Source: an uncultured Carboxylicivirga sp. (GTDB lineage Bacteria > Bacteroidota > Bacteroidia > Bacteroidales > Marinilabiliaceae). Taken from it: a stretch of DNA of 64,000 nt. The position numbers and the translations under genes are program-made. Positions within the stretch are counted from its first letter, which is position 1. Every line of letters begins with the position of its first letter. This document shows positions 9,722 through 17,514 of the stretch, piece by piece. Under the pieces are notes generated by a model. That model was not told the origin of the DNA and did no database searches. It worked only from the letters and a program-made list of their open reading frames with translations. The stretch is taken from assembly GCF_963668385.1 (NCBI RefSeq), contig NZ_OY764327.1, positions 5,242,501-5,306,500 on the forward strand, read 5' to 3'.

Positions 9722-11044
9722 TTAATTAAGCGACCTTTTCAATTTTGTAATGATTTGTTTTATATTGCTTCTATTGTAATTCTCTCCTATATAGATAAAA
9801 AGAGGCAGAGGCAACAACCATGAGTAATACCACTGTAAATGCGAGGCTCCATAAAAAAGAACATTTATAAAGGTAAATAACATAACTCCAGTAATAAGAA
9901 ACAGAACCAATCCATTTTTTTGCTTTAGTAGCAGAAATAAAAGGGAGATGATAACCAGAAACACAACAAGATGCTGACATGTATCTTTCACTTTTAAGTC
10001 CATGTATTTTCCAACTTGTCTGGCTAAATACACTTCTCTAACTTCATCATTATAAAATCGAAACATAGATTTTAAAACAGGTACACTATATTTTATGTCC
10101 AATTGATTTTGTATATCAAAAGAAATTAGTTCTGTACCATAATCCTTTGCCAGATCAGCTGAAAAGGATGCTAAAAAATTGGGCTGCTCTAGTATGCTTT
10201 TACTTACATCTTGATAATCTCTAACCCTACCTTCACTTAAAAAGGGATCTTTGTACATACTTTTAGCTGCAAACAATACATCTAAACTATCTTTGTACAG
10301 ATATAATTCTGAGTTATTCCGATTGGATTCTATCAGGTATTCTTTTACATATCCGTTACCATTTAATCTCGGTAAAAACTGTACTTCCATATTAGATAAA
10401 GGAGAATAACTACCGGATATAGCTTTGTTAATTAGCGAATAAGTAATCCAGCTCCCCATCACTACAGATACAACCATTATGATTCTGGTAAGCGAAAAGA
10501 ATTTCATCTTATAAAAGGGTAATAAAACAATATAACCAATCAGAATTAATGTCCCAGCTAACAAATTCGTTACTGACGAAATACAAGCAAAAAGCAGTAG
10601 AAAAAGTATAATATAAAGATTCCGACTTTTCTCCTTATCAGAAAAAAGAACCAGTATAAAACCTAATATTGTAAAAGCAGAGAATATTCCGGGATCGATT
10701 GTTGATATAGCAAATGAACCCGGCAAAATAAAAGTTGAGATAACAATAAAGGATAGATAGAAGTATATAAATGCCTTATTTTTAATAAAACTTCTAAAGA
10801 CAAAGAATAATAAAACTGCTGCAATAAAAGCCTGAGTTAAAATTGTTAACCATAAAGAAGAGGCCCAACTACTATGTTTTACAAATAATCCATAAACATA
10901 GCTTACTCCATAGGCAAATTGTTTTTCAAAACCCGCACTAATATAAGCACCACTGTTTTCGGTTAATAAAGGGTATTTATTATTAAATCCGGCAAAACAG
11001 AGAATAATAGTTGCAATAAGAATAAATATCTTGTTTTTACTCAT
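9722..11044 (-). CDS. Polytopic membrane protein, paralogue of the downstream gene
   Basis: The 440-residue protein has about 10-11 membrane helices and a first loop NKYPLLTENSGAYISAGFEK resembling the loop of the neighbouring 459-residue protein. A soluble part of about 130 residues follows (SPLSNMEVQFLPRLNGNG onward) and probably faces the periplasm. The shared N-terminal pattern suggests an old duplication within the cluster. It is probably a GT-C-like sugar transferase acting with the GT2 enzyme; no specific substrate can be given. Confidence 0.45.
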   Translation of the reverse strand: MSKNKIFILIATIILCFAGFNNKYPLLTENSGAYISAGFEKQFAYGVSYVYGLFVKHSSWASSLWLTILTQAFIAAVLLFFVFRSFIKNKAFIYFYLSFIVISTFILPGSFAISTIDPGIFSAFTILGFILVLFSDKEKSRNLYIILFLLLFACISSVTNLLAGTLILIGYIVLLPFYKMKFFSLTRIIMVVSVVMGSWITYSLINKAISGSYSPLSNMEVQFLPRLNGNGYVKEYLIESNRNNSELYLYKDSLDVLFAAKSMYKDPFLSEGRVRDYQDVSKSILEQPNFLASFSADLAKDYGTELISFDIQNQLDIKYSVPVLKSMFRFYNDEVREVYLARQVGKYMDLKVKDTCQHLVVFLVIISLLFLLLKQKNGLVLFLITGVMLFTFINVLFYGASHLQWYYSWLLPLPLFIYIGENYNRSNIKQIITKLKRSLN

Positions 11045-11060
11045 TGTTAATCTATTTCAT

Positions 11061-12008
11061 TTAAAATAAAACACAACTTACTTTACCCATAACATTAATT
11101 TCGGGCACAAATCCCCAATATCTTGAATCATAAGATTGATATCGGTTATCACCCATTGCAAAAAAGTAATCTTGTTGAAAAGTGTAATACTTTTTTTTCT
11201 TATCATTAATATATATTTCACTATTTTCAATTCTTAAGTTATTATGTTCATATCGAACAATTATATCACTATAGAAATATATATTCGCACTGTCCAAAAG
11301 TATTGTCATGCCTTTGGAAGGGATTATTACAGGTCCAAAATTCTCACGAGTATATTTATACCGCCCTGAAGGGAATAACTTAGGCCCCGGAGCACCTTTG
11401 GGATAATCATCAATTTCAATCTTATGAACAGAACTACACTCCTTTAACATCTCCACTTCCGATTTACTCAATGTATAATGTTCTTCATTACCTTCCCTCC
11501 ATAAATGGCCGTAAGTATTAACACCATATTTTTTAAGGGTATCAAAAGGTAAAATTCCATTGTTAACCGATATTTTATATGAATACCTTACAGCTTCCGG
11601 GTCTTTCTGAACCTTACCATCAATATATATCACATTATGTTTTATCTCGAAAGAATCGCCAGGTAAACCAGTACATCGTTTTACATATTTTTCAAGGTTA
11701 TTGGGTTGATTAAAAACAATAACATCGCCATGATTAATGCTTCCTAATGGAAATACTCTTATATTTAGATCATTGATCCCAAACTGATGATTAAATATTG
11801 ACAACAAGGGTAGATCACCAAGTTTCATAGATAATCTTGCCCCGTAAGCAAGCTTATTAACCAAAACAACATCACCTTTATAATAGGTTTCTTCCATACT
11901 TCCGGAATCAACCATATAAACGCCAAATACAAAAAGACGAATACCGAATCCCACCAATAAAACCATAAAAGAATATAATATACGTTTTAGGAACTTCTTT
12001 ACTTTCAT
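11061..12008 (-). CDS. lepB: Signal peptidase I
   Basis: The 315-residue enzyme has one N-terminal membrane anchor (about residues 11-31) and the S26 boxes: catalytic Ser37 in VDSGSMEET, general base Lys110 in KYVKRCTGLPGDS, and the late MGDNR box (YFFAMGDNRYQSYDSRYWG). It removes N-terminal signal peptides outside the inner membrane. A signal peptidase inside a peptide/glycan cluster is unlikely to be the only housekeeping copy; it may process the exported peptides encoded nearby (inference). Spacing to neighbours is 16 and 22 bp, consistent with an operon. Confidence 0.92.
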   Translation of the reverse strand: MKVKKFLKRILYSFMVLLVGFGIRLFVFGVYMVDSGSMEETYYKGDVVLVNKLAYGARLSMKLGDLPLLSIFNHQFGINDLNIRVFPLGSINHGDVIVFNQPNNLEKYVKRCTGLPGDSFEIKHNVIYIDGKVQKDPEAVRYSYKISVNNGILPFDTLKKYGVNTYGHLWREGNEEHYTLSKSEVEMLKECSSVHKIEIDDYPKGAPGPKLFPSGRYKYTRENFGPVIIPSKGMTILLDSANIYFYSDIIVRYEHNNLRIENSEIYINDKKKKYYTFQQDYFFAMGDNRYQSYDSRYWGFVPEINVMGKVSCVLF

Positions 12009-12030
12009 CTTATTAATTATTCAGCTAACT

Positions 12031-13449
12031 CTATTGTTTAACTAATCCTGTCTTTGTTACAATATATGACTCCTGGTAGGTATCATAATCCGAATTAATC
12101 TCATTTAAATTATGATTGGCATTACCCAAAATGTTTTCAGCAGCCATAAGTCCCATTAATATACTATGATCCTGATTATTATATTTAAATGATCCATACC
12201 TCCCAATAGGATATAAACCTTTTATCGTAGATACATATTGCTCTACAGGTTCTAGTATTTCTTTATATCCTTTGCTATAAACCGGATAGGATTTATTCAT
12301 ACGATAAACATATCCATCTTCAATTAAATTGTGAGATACCAAACCAGTGTTATCAATTTCTGAGGAAGCCAAATTAATTAGTTCATTGTCGTCATAAGCC
12401 CACATTTCATCTTCTGTATTACACCAATATTCCAATGCCAATATGCTCTTATTTTCTTTGCCATATAACGAAGAACTCCAGTTTCTAAAATTGGTAATCC
12501 TGCCCATTTGAAGATTATCAGAATGAATATATAACCAGTTGTCTTTAAACAGATCAACTGAATCTACTAATAAATAAACAAGTATGGTATTGCGATAAGT
12601 TAACTGCTTACTTAATTGCATAATATTATCAGGTAAAGAAGGTAATCTTTCAACCATTGATGTGTATGGCATGGATGATACAATATGATCATAGTTTTTA
12701 ACAGTTCCATTTAGCAACTCTATACCCGTTACGCTATTTGTATTGGTGAGTATTCGATAAACTGGTGTATTCATATATATATTGCTACCCTTGCTATTAA
12801 TGAGATCAGCCATCTTTTCATAAACACTACCAGTTCCATTAAAAGGATATGCAAACTCATCAACTAACGTTTTATGCACATTACCTCTACCTTTTAAAAC
12901 TGCATTTTTTACAGCTTCATACATCGAAAGTTTCTTTATGCGTTGTGCCGCAAAAGCAGCATCCAAATCTGTGCAATTAATACCCCATAATTTTTCGGTA
13001 TATGTTTTGAAAAACATTCGATAAAGCCGATTTCCAAAACGACTTTTAACCCAATTTTCAAAAGAAGAAATATCTTTAATTTTATAAATCTTTTGACACC
13101 AAAAGCTTATTACACAGGCCGCAGACTCTATCAATCCTAAATTTGAAAGAACATTACCAATTTTTAAAGGATAATCGAAGAACTTATTCTTATAAAAAAT
13201 TCTTGTTTGGCGATTTACCATTTCATATTCATCCCCAACAACATCAAGCCAGAATTCATTAACTCTTTTATCATTACTAAAAAAGCGATGTGGACCTAAA
13301 TCAACCTTTTGATTCCATAATTCAATGGAACAACACATACCACCCACCTTATCTGTAGCTTCATAAATATCTACAGAAACTTCATGTTTCACCAACGCTA
13401 ACGCGGCGCTCAGTCCCACAGGTCCAGCTCCAATAACAGCGATTCTCAT
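12031..13449 (-). CDS. FAD-dependent amine-oxidase/UDP-galactopyranose-mutase-like protein
   Basis: The 472-residue protein starts with a dinucleotide-binding motif (AVIGAGPVGLSAALAL, Gly at 7, 9 and 12), then the second FAD motif GGMCCSIELWNQKVDLGPHRFF. The C-terminal IGRYGSFKYNNQDHSILMGL closes the FAD site. The overall pattern matches protoporphyrinogen-oxidase-like/amine-oxidase proteins found in polysaccharide clusters, distantly related to UDP-galactopyranose mutase. A role in nucleotide-sugar or lipid-linked sugar oxidation or isomerisation is inferred from context; haem biosynthesis is unlikely here. Its start is 77 bp below the stop of the DUF1573 gene. Confidence 0.75.
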   Translation of the reverse strand: MRIAVIGAGPVGLSAALALVKHEVSVDIYEATDKVGGMCCSIELWNQKVDLGPHRFFSNDKRVNEFWLDVVGDEYEMVNRQTRIFYKNKFFDYPLKIGNVLSNLGLIESAACVISFWCQKIYKIKDISSFENWVKSRFGNRLYRMFFKTYTEKLWGINCTDLDAAFAAQRIKKLSMYEAVKNAVLKGRGNVHKTLVDEFAYPFNGTGSVYEKMADLINSKGSNIYMNTPVYRILTNTNSVTGIELLNGTVKNYDHIVSSMPYTSMVERLPSLPDNIMQLSKQLTYRNTILVYLLVDSVDLFKDNWLYIHSDNLQMGRITNFRNWSSSLYGKENKSILALEYWCNTEDEMWAYDDNELINLASSEIDNTGLVSHNLIEDGYVYRMNKSYPVYSKGYKEILEPVEQYVSTIKGLYPIGRYGSFKYNNQDHSILMGLMAAENILGNANHNLNEINSDYDTYQESYIVTKTGLVKQ

Positions 13450-13526
13450 ATGTAATTATTATTGGGATATATCTGAATAACCAATTCTAAATTAAAGCTC
13501 TTCAGGTATATCGAATTCGATAAAAA

Positions 13527-13940
13527 TTAAATCACACAACCTTTGATATTCAAGGTTATTAGGCCTTGATTAAAGTTTCCATAAACAGAAATTCGCTTTC
13601 TAAATACCCCTTGATATTTTGCATCATATGTAACTTTTATTTGCCCTGTATGATTAACCTTTATAGGTTTTTTATCCCAATCAACATTGGTACAACCACA
13701 AGAGGCTTCAACATTCCAAATAATTAGATTATTCTCACCAACATTCTTTAGACTAAATGTCACGGTACCCGGGTGATTAAGTTTTATTTCACCCATATCA
13801 ATCTCTTGTTGGTTTATATCAACAGCAGTATCCTTAACATCAGTATCTAAAGGTGAGAACTCTTGAAATCCAAAAATTAATAATATAACTATACCAAGTG
13901 ATACCAATATTTCTAAAGAGTACAAGTATTTCTTTTTCAT
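13527..13940 (-). CDS. DUF1573 exported protein
   Basis: The 137-residue protein has an N-terminal membrane/signal segment (about residues 8-25) and a single DUF1573 immunoglobulin-like domain with the hallmark ASCGCTNVDW and a preceding LKNVGENNLII strand. DUF1573 proteins are exported Bacteroidota proteins of unknown function, often beside exported peptides or carbohydrate genes. Here it lies 13 bp downstream of a small exported acidic peptide. The two adjacent Cys in SCGC may form a disulfide or bind metal. Confidence 0.8.
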   Translation of the reverse strand: MKKKYLYSLEILVSLGIVILLIFGFQEFSPLDTDVKDTAVDINQQEIDMGEIKLNHPGTVTFSLKNVGENNLIIWNVEASCGCTNVDWDKKPIKVNHTGQIKVTYDAKYQGVFRKRISVYGNFNQGLITLNIKGCVI

Positions 13941-13953
13941 TGTAACCTTACTA

Positions 13954-14169
13954 TTATAAACCTAGTAATTCCAAAATCCACTCTGTAGATAAGGGACTAA
14001 GCGTAGGGTCGTCTTCATCATCATTGGTCGGTTCCTCAGAACTTGTCTGTTCTGTAGTATCATTTGTTGAATCAGATGTATCTGTTGTATCCGTTTCTGC
14101 TGATAGACCAGATACTCCAAAATTTAGAAGCACAAGTAAGACAAAGTAAATTTTCTTCGATCTTTTCAT
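13954..14169 (-). CDS. Small exported Ser/Thr/Asp-rich peptide
   Basis: The 71-residue product has a clear signal peptide (basic MKRSKK, hydrophobic core, probable cleavage after GLSA). The mature part of about 47 residues is almost only Thr, Ser, Asp, Glu, Asn and Pro and ends in a hydrophobic tail, WILELLGL. It contains several D-S/T-T triplets (DTT, DST, DTT) that fit the known Bacteroidota O-glycosylation sequon D(S/T)(A/I/L/V/M/T). It is the first gene of the glycosyltransferase/signal-peptidase block and is divergent from a TPR regulator. No family is recognised. A role as glycosylated exported peptide or signal is inference. Confidence 0.65.
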   Translation of the reverse strand: MKRSKKIYFVLLVLLNFGVSGLSAETDTTDTSDSTNDTTEQTSSEEPTNDDEDDPTLSPLSTEWILELLGL

Positions 14170-14240
14170 ATTATCTTGAATTAAATTAGATTTACTATGT
14201 CAAATGAAAAGAAAAAAATATATATAAAAAGAATAAATCG

Positions 14241-14259
14241 CGTGACATCGCTCGTGACA
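14241..14259. promoter_or_regulatory. Direct repeat CGTGACA x2 in a divergent promoter region
   Basis: Two copies of CGTGACA start 12 bp apart (14241 and 14253) in the otherwise A+T-rich gap between the exported-peptide gene and the TPR regulator. They are the only G+C-rich words in this gap and could be an operator for the divergent regulator. No experiment supports this. Confidence 0.35.
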
Positions 14260-14393
14260 AACAACAATCACCTAATTACAAACATTTTAACAATACATTC
14301 AAAATCGATTATTTGCTATTTTTATTAAATTATGTACTATTCCAATATATAATAACAACATACAAAACCATCTTTTTTTTGTATCCTTATTGT

Positions 14394-15980
14394 ATGAAAT
14401 TTAACCAGACAAAACTGCTACTACTAGCTATATATTTATTAACTCATTCATGTATTAATCACGATGAAAGAGATTTATATAAAGAAGTAGAAGATCTAAT
14501 GTTCTATTATCCGCATGAAGCTGAGTCTAAATTGGATTCTTTGTTTCAATATCCAAATCTCAAGAAATCTACCAATATTAATTTCCTACAAGGTTTTCTT
14601 TATTATCAAAAAGGAGATATTGATTCCGCTATTATTAAAATACAAATCGCACAAAAAAAAATTATTATTGAAAGAAATAATGATGGAGAAGGAAAATGCC
14701 ACTTTATTTTAGGTCTGATAGCTGAAAGCATAGGTCAATGGGAACAAGCAAAAATTAATTATTATTCTGCGATTAAGCTTATTTCCAATAATCATACTTA
14801 TACAGCTCTTTCAAACTACGGTATTGCCAGATGCAAAAAATATTTAAATGAAGACTACAATAACTACCTTGAAAAAGGTAGTATAATAACAGCATCCCTT
14901 AAAATTAAAGAGTTAACATTGTACTCTGAATATTTAAATATAATTCTTAATAAAAATTTCGAAAGAAATGATATTTATAAATTATATCAAATTGTAGATC
15001 AATACAATTGTTTAGATCTAAAAAATAATGCAGCCGGTGTATATAGAAGTATCGCTTTAAAATATAAAAACTATAACGAACTCGACTCAGCAATCATTTG
15101 TCTTGATAAAGGCATAACTATTTGTTCTAAAACATTTCCAAGTATATCAGTGCTACCTACGTTATACCAAACAAAAGGCATAACTTATTATAAGAAGAAT
15201 GAAAAAGATAGTGCTCAATTTTATTTTAAGAAAGCTCAACAATACTATAATGAATACCATTTATATGACAGGCAATATTATGCATATGCCTATTTAAGAC
15301 GGATAGCTTATGATAACAACAACTATAAAGAAGCTTATTATCTACTAGACAAAGCACTTAAAGCAGAAAAATCATCCAAAACTATCACCAAGGCAAGGAC
15401 AGCAAAGCTCATGGAAATTTCTTCTAATGTTTATGAATTACAAAATCAATTGAGCAAACAACGAAATCATAAATATTTAATTTTAATTCTTTTAGCTTTT
15501 ATTATTGCTATATTACTTTTTATTCTGCGTCTAACTAAAGATAAAAACAATAAAAGGCTCGAAACCATACGAAATAAGAACATAGAACTTAACAAACTGA
15601 TAGTTGGCATTAATGAAAAGGTATTAATGCAAAAAAGATATGGAATCGTAAACCAAGAAGAAACAGAACTAAAAAGTAAAGAAACACTAATGGATAAATT
15701 CGATAATTGTTATCAGGAAACAATTTATTTTTTATTAAACAAATTCAATATATTAACTCCAAATGAATGTCGCTATGCATTACTATTTGGATTAGGATAC
15801 TCTGATGAAACCATTTGTTCTATACTAAATATCCAAAAATCAGCAATAAGAAAAGCAAGACAACGTATTAGAAATAAACTTAACTTCGAGAATAATATAA
15901 ACCTTAGTGATTATTTTAGAAATGAAATACCTAATAATATAGATACCTTTAGTATTAAAGAAGAGTATTTTATGAATTAA
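14394..15980 (+). CDS. TPR-containing membrane regulator with C-terminal HTH
   Basis: The 528-residue protein starts with a short signal/lipoprotein-like segment (LTHSC), then tetratricopeptide-like helical repeats (about residues 40-340), one membrane helix (YLILILLAFIIAILLFIL), a coiled coil and a cytoplasmic C-terminal helix-turn-helix (NECRYALLFGLGYSDETIC, then AIRKARQRIRNKL). Such one-component regulators are common in Bacteroidota: the TPR part senses outside the membrane and the HTH binds DNA. I chose the ATG at 14394 because it starts the signal segment; an upstream ATG at 14313 would add an unlikely hydrophobic leader. It is divergent from the exported-peptide block and is a likely regulator of it. 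Confidence 0.8.
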   Translation: MKFNQTKLLLLAIYLLTHSCINHDERDLYKEVEDLMFYYPHEAESKLDSLFQYPNLKKSTNINFLQGFLYYQKGDIDSAIIKIQIAQKKIIIERNNDGEGKCHFILGLIAESIGQWEQAKINYYSAIKLISNNHTYTALSNYGIARCKKYLNEDYNNYLEKGSIITASLKIKELTLYSEYLNIILNKNFERNDIYKLYQIVDQYNCLDLKNNAAGVYRSIALKYKNYNELDSAIICLDKGITICSKTFPSISVLPTLYQTKGITYYKKNEKDSAQFYFKKAQQYYNEYHLYDRQYYAYAYLRRIAYDNNNYKEAYYLLDKALKAEKSSKTITKARTAKLMEISSNVYELQNQLSKQRNHKYLILILLAFIIAILLFILRLTKDKNNKRLETIRNKNIELNKLIVGINEKVLMQKRYGIVNQEETELKSKETLMDKFDNCYQETIYFLLNKFNILTPNECRYALLFGLGYSDETICSILNIQKSAIRKARQRIRNKLNFENNINLSDYFRNEIPNNIDTFSIKEEYFMN

Positions 15981-16075
15981 TAAATTGAATCACAACCCCT
16001 TTCTAACGCTTGGTTTTAATAATATCTGATTTAATATAATCTATAATATAGACACTCTTCCTAAACTTTTCAATC

Positions 16076-16438
16076 TCAATTTTCAGGTATTGCTACACTT
16101 TTAAACAAGCGAAACCTGTTTTCTGGCTTAAATATAGCAATAATGTAGAAATCGTTATACCTGAAAAATGCGAGAATTAAAGTTGCAATAAAATCTTTTT
16201 GAGGAAATTCTAAAATCTGAAGTATTAGATTTACAATATAAGAAACAGGCAAATTAGCTACAAGATAAATTATATATTTTCTACCAAACCATTCAAGAAG
16301 CTTTGATCTAACATTAGCAAATATAATTAAAGTTAAATTTATCACCAGAATAGATATTCTGGTGATGTTGCCCCCTCTTGGCGTAAAACCGTTTTGATAA
16401 TAACATAGCAATTTGAAAAAACTTGCTACTAATTCCAA
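16076..16438 (-). CDS. Possible small membrane protein
   Basis: The 120-codon frame encodes three or four hydrophobic segments (ISILVINLTLIIF, YIIYLVANLPVSYIV, FIATLILAFF). I recognise no family. The frame runs through a perfect 11-bp inverted repeat (16341-16366), which suggests that part of it may be a decayed or non-coding stretch. It lies alone between the TPR regulator and the left end of the virus-like module. Confidence 0.3.
   Translation of the reverse strand: MELVASFFKLLCYYQNGFTPRGGNITRISILVINLTLIIFANVRSKLLEWFGRKYIIYLVANLPVSYIVNLILQILEFPQKDFIATLILAFFRYNDFYIIAIFKPENRFRLFKSVAIPEN
16341..16366. repeat. Perfect inverted repeat, 11-bp arms
   Basis: ATCACCAGAAT and its exact reverse complement are separated by 4 bases. 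It is not followed by a T-run on either strand, so it is not a typical terminator. It lies about 250 bp outside the left end of the virus-like module. Confidence 0.55.
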
Positions 16439-16458
16439 TGCTAAGATTTTAATGAAGA

Positions 16459-16489
16459 GATTTACTTGATAATATCAATCAAGTAAATC
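16459..16489. repeat. Perfect inverted repeat, 12-bp arms
   Basis: GATTTACTTGAT and its exact reverse complement are separated by the 7 bases AATATCA. There is no T-run, and the dyad could be a protein-binding or recombination site. It lies about 105 bp outside the left boundary of the virus-like module. Confidence 0.55.
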
Positions 16490-16594
16490 CGCATTAGATA
16501 GACATACAACATTTTACACCTCTCCATTTACAACATTTACATAGTTTACATGAAATTTTAAGTGTTAGCTTTCTTTCTCTTGTAATTGGAATTT

Positions 16595-16697
16595 CTATCT
16601 TTATTGAGCTAATTACCAAAAAAGGTATAATACTATGAGTTGTGCCTAAAAAATTACATATAACACTTAAAACAAGCCTCTTTCAGAGGCTTTTTGT
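16595..16697 (+). promoter_or_regulatory. Left terminal leader: promoter-like box and hairpin
   Basis: Reading rightward: CTATCTTTAT (resembling the Bacteroidota -7 element TAnnTTTG), AGCTAATT, GGTATAAT, then a hairpin with loop (AGCCTC-tttc-AGAGGCT) followed by TTTTTGTGTTTATAG. The same order of words occurs on the opposite strand at 32442-32330. The hairpin plus T-run looks like an intrinsic terminator in a leader about 140 bp ahead of the DUF4248-like gene, which suggests attenuation or insulation of outside transcription. Confidence 0.5.
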
Positions 16698-16837
16698 GTT
16701 TATAGACCCTTCGTTTTTTTTGATTTATTATCTCTTATTTTGGTTTATTAGCAATGAAACTACAGTATTCCTATTGAATTTTAAAAAATCACTTCATTTT
16801 TTAAAAATTCATCAATTTCTGATAATATCTTAATGTG

Positions 16838-17065
16838 ATGGTAGTCCCAAGAACATATTTAAAACAAGAATTAGTAAAGAAGCTTTATCCAAACAGCATT
16901 TCAATTAAGTCAGCAATGCAGCAACTTCGGAATGAAATTGATATATGTCCTGCCTTAAAACAAGAAATTTCAGATGCCGGGAGCACAAAATGCCATTATT
17001 ACAACAAACAGCAGCTTCTATTAATCCTGGAACATTTTAGTATAACCATTGAAGAGTTGGAGTAA
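16838..17065 (+). CDS. DUF4248-like small protein, left copy
   Basis: The 75-residue protein fits the DUF4248 pattern of Bacteroidota: K-EL---LYP near the start, a central A---LR--I---P-L---I, and a C-terminal KQQLLLILEHF helix. The family has no known function and is often seen in mobile or envelope contexts. I chose the ATG at 16838 over the GTG one codon upstream because it aligns with the start of the right copy. It matches the right-hand copy (31708-31941) at 58 of 74 residues. It lies 2 bp ahead of a J-domain gene and reads into the module. Confidence 0.75.
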   Translation: MVVPRTYLKQELVKKLYPNSISIKSAMQQLRNEIDICPALKQEISDAGSTKCHYYNKQQLLLILEHFSITIEELE

Positions 17066-17067
17066 CT

Positions 17068-17415
17068 ATGATTTATTTTAAAGGAATAGTAGATGAATCT
17101 CAAGCCAAATTGCGCTACGGAGAACTGGCAAAGCAACTGCATCCGGATGCTGGAGGAACAGCCAGTGAATTTCAAAAAATGCAGGAAGAATATAATGCTA
17201 CACTCTTGCATTTACAAAAGCAGAAAAACACTACTTATAGTCAAACTCAAACATCGTTAGAAGATGAGTTGCTGAAAGATTTGGGGAGATTGGCAAAAAT
17301 CCTAATAAAAAAGCAAGTGCCACAATCATACTTGAAGCAAAAAATCAGAATGACCGATTCATCCTTGAAAAAAGATATTCTGGAGGGGGTTGTAAATTTG
17401 TTGAATGGTCTTTAA
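17068..17415 (+). CDS. Short J-domain (DnaJ-like) protein, left copy
   Basis: The 115-residue protein begins with a compact J-domain: helix II (QAKLRYGELAKQL), the HPD signature at residues 25-27 and helix III (EFQKMQEEYNATL). The C-terminal half (DELLKDLGRLAKILIKKQVP) is shared with the right-hand copy and is not a known chaperone domain. The HPD motif stimulates DnaK-type ATPases, so the protein could recruit host Hsp70, for example in capsid assembly or replication. It forms a pair with the DUF4248-like gene. The transcript converges with the virion gene block, 100 bp away. Confidence 0.75.
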   Translation: MIYFKGIVDESQAKLRYGELAKQLHPDAGGTASEFQKMQEEYNATLLHLQKQKNTTYSQTQTSLEDELLKDLGRLAKILIKKQVPQSYLKQKIRMTDSSLKKDILEGVVNLLNGL

Positions 17416-17514
17416 TATTTTTATGAATATGGCGTAACATATGTGTAACCATGTCATATTTAACTACATTGCTAAATATTCATATATTACTATTATCCTG
17501 CTTATTACAATCAT

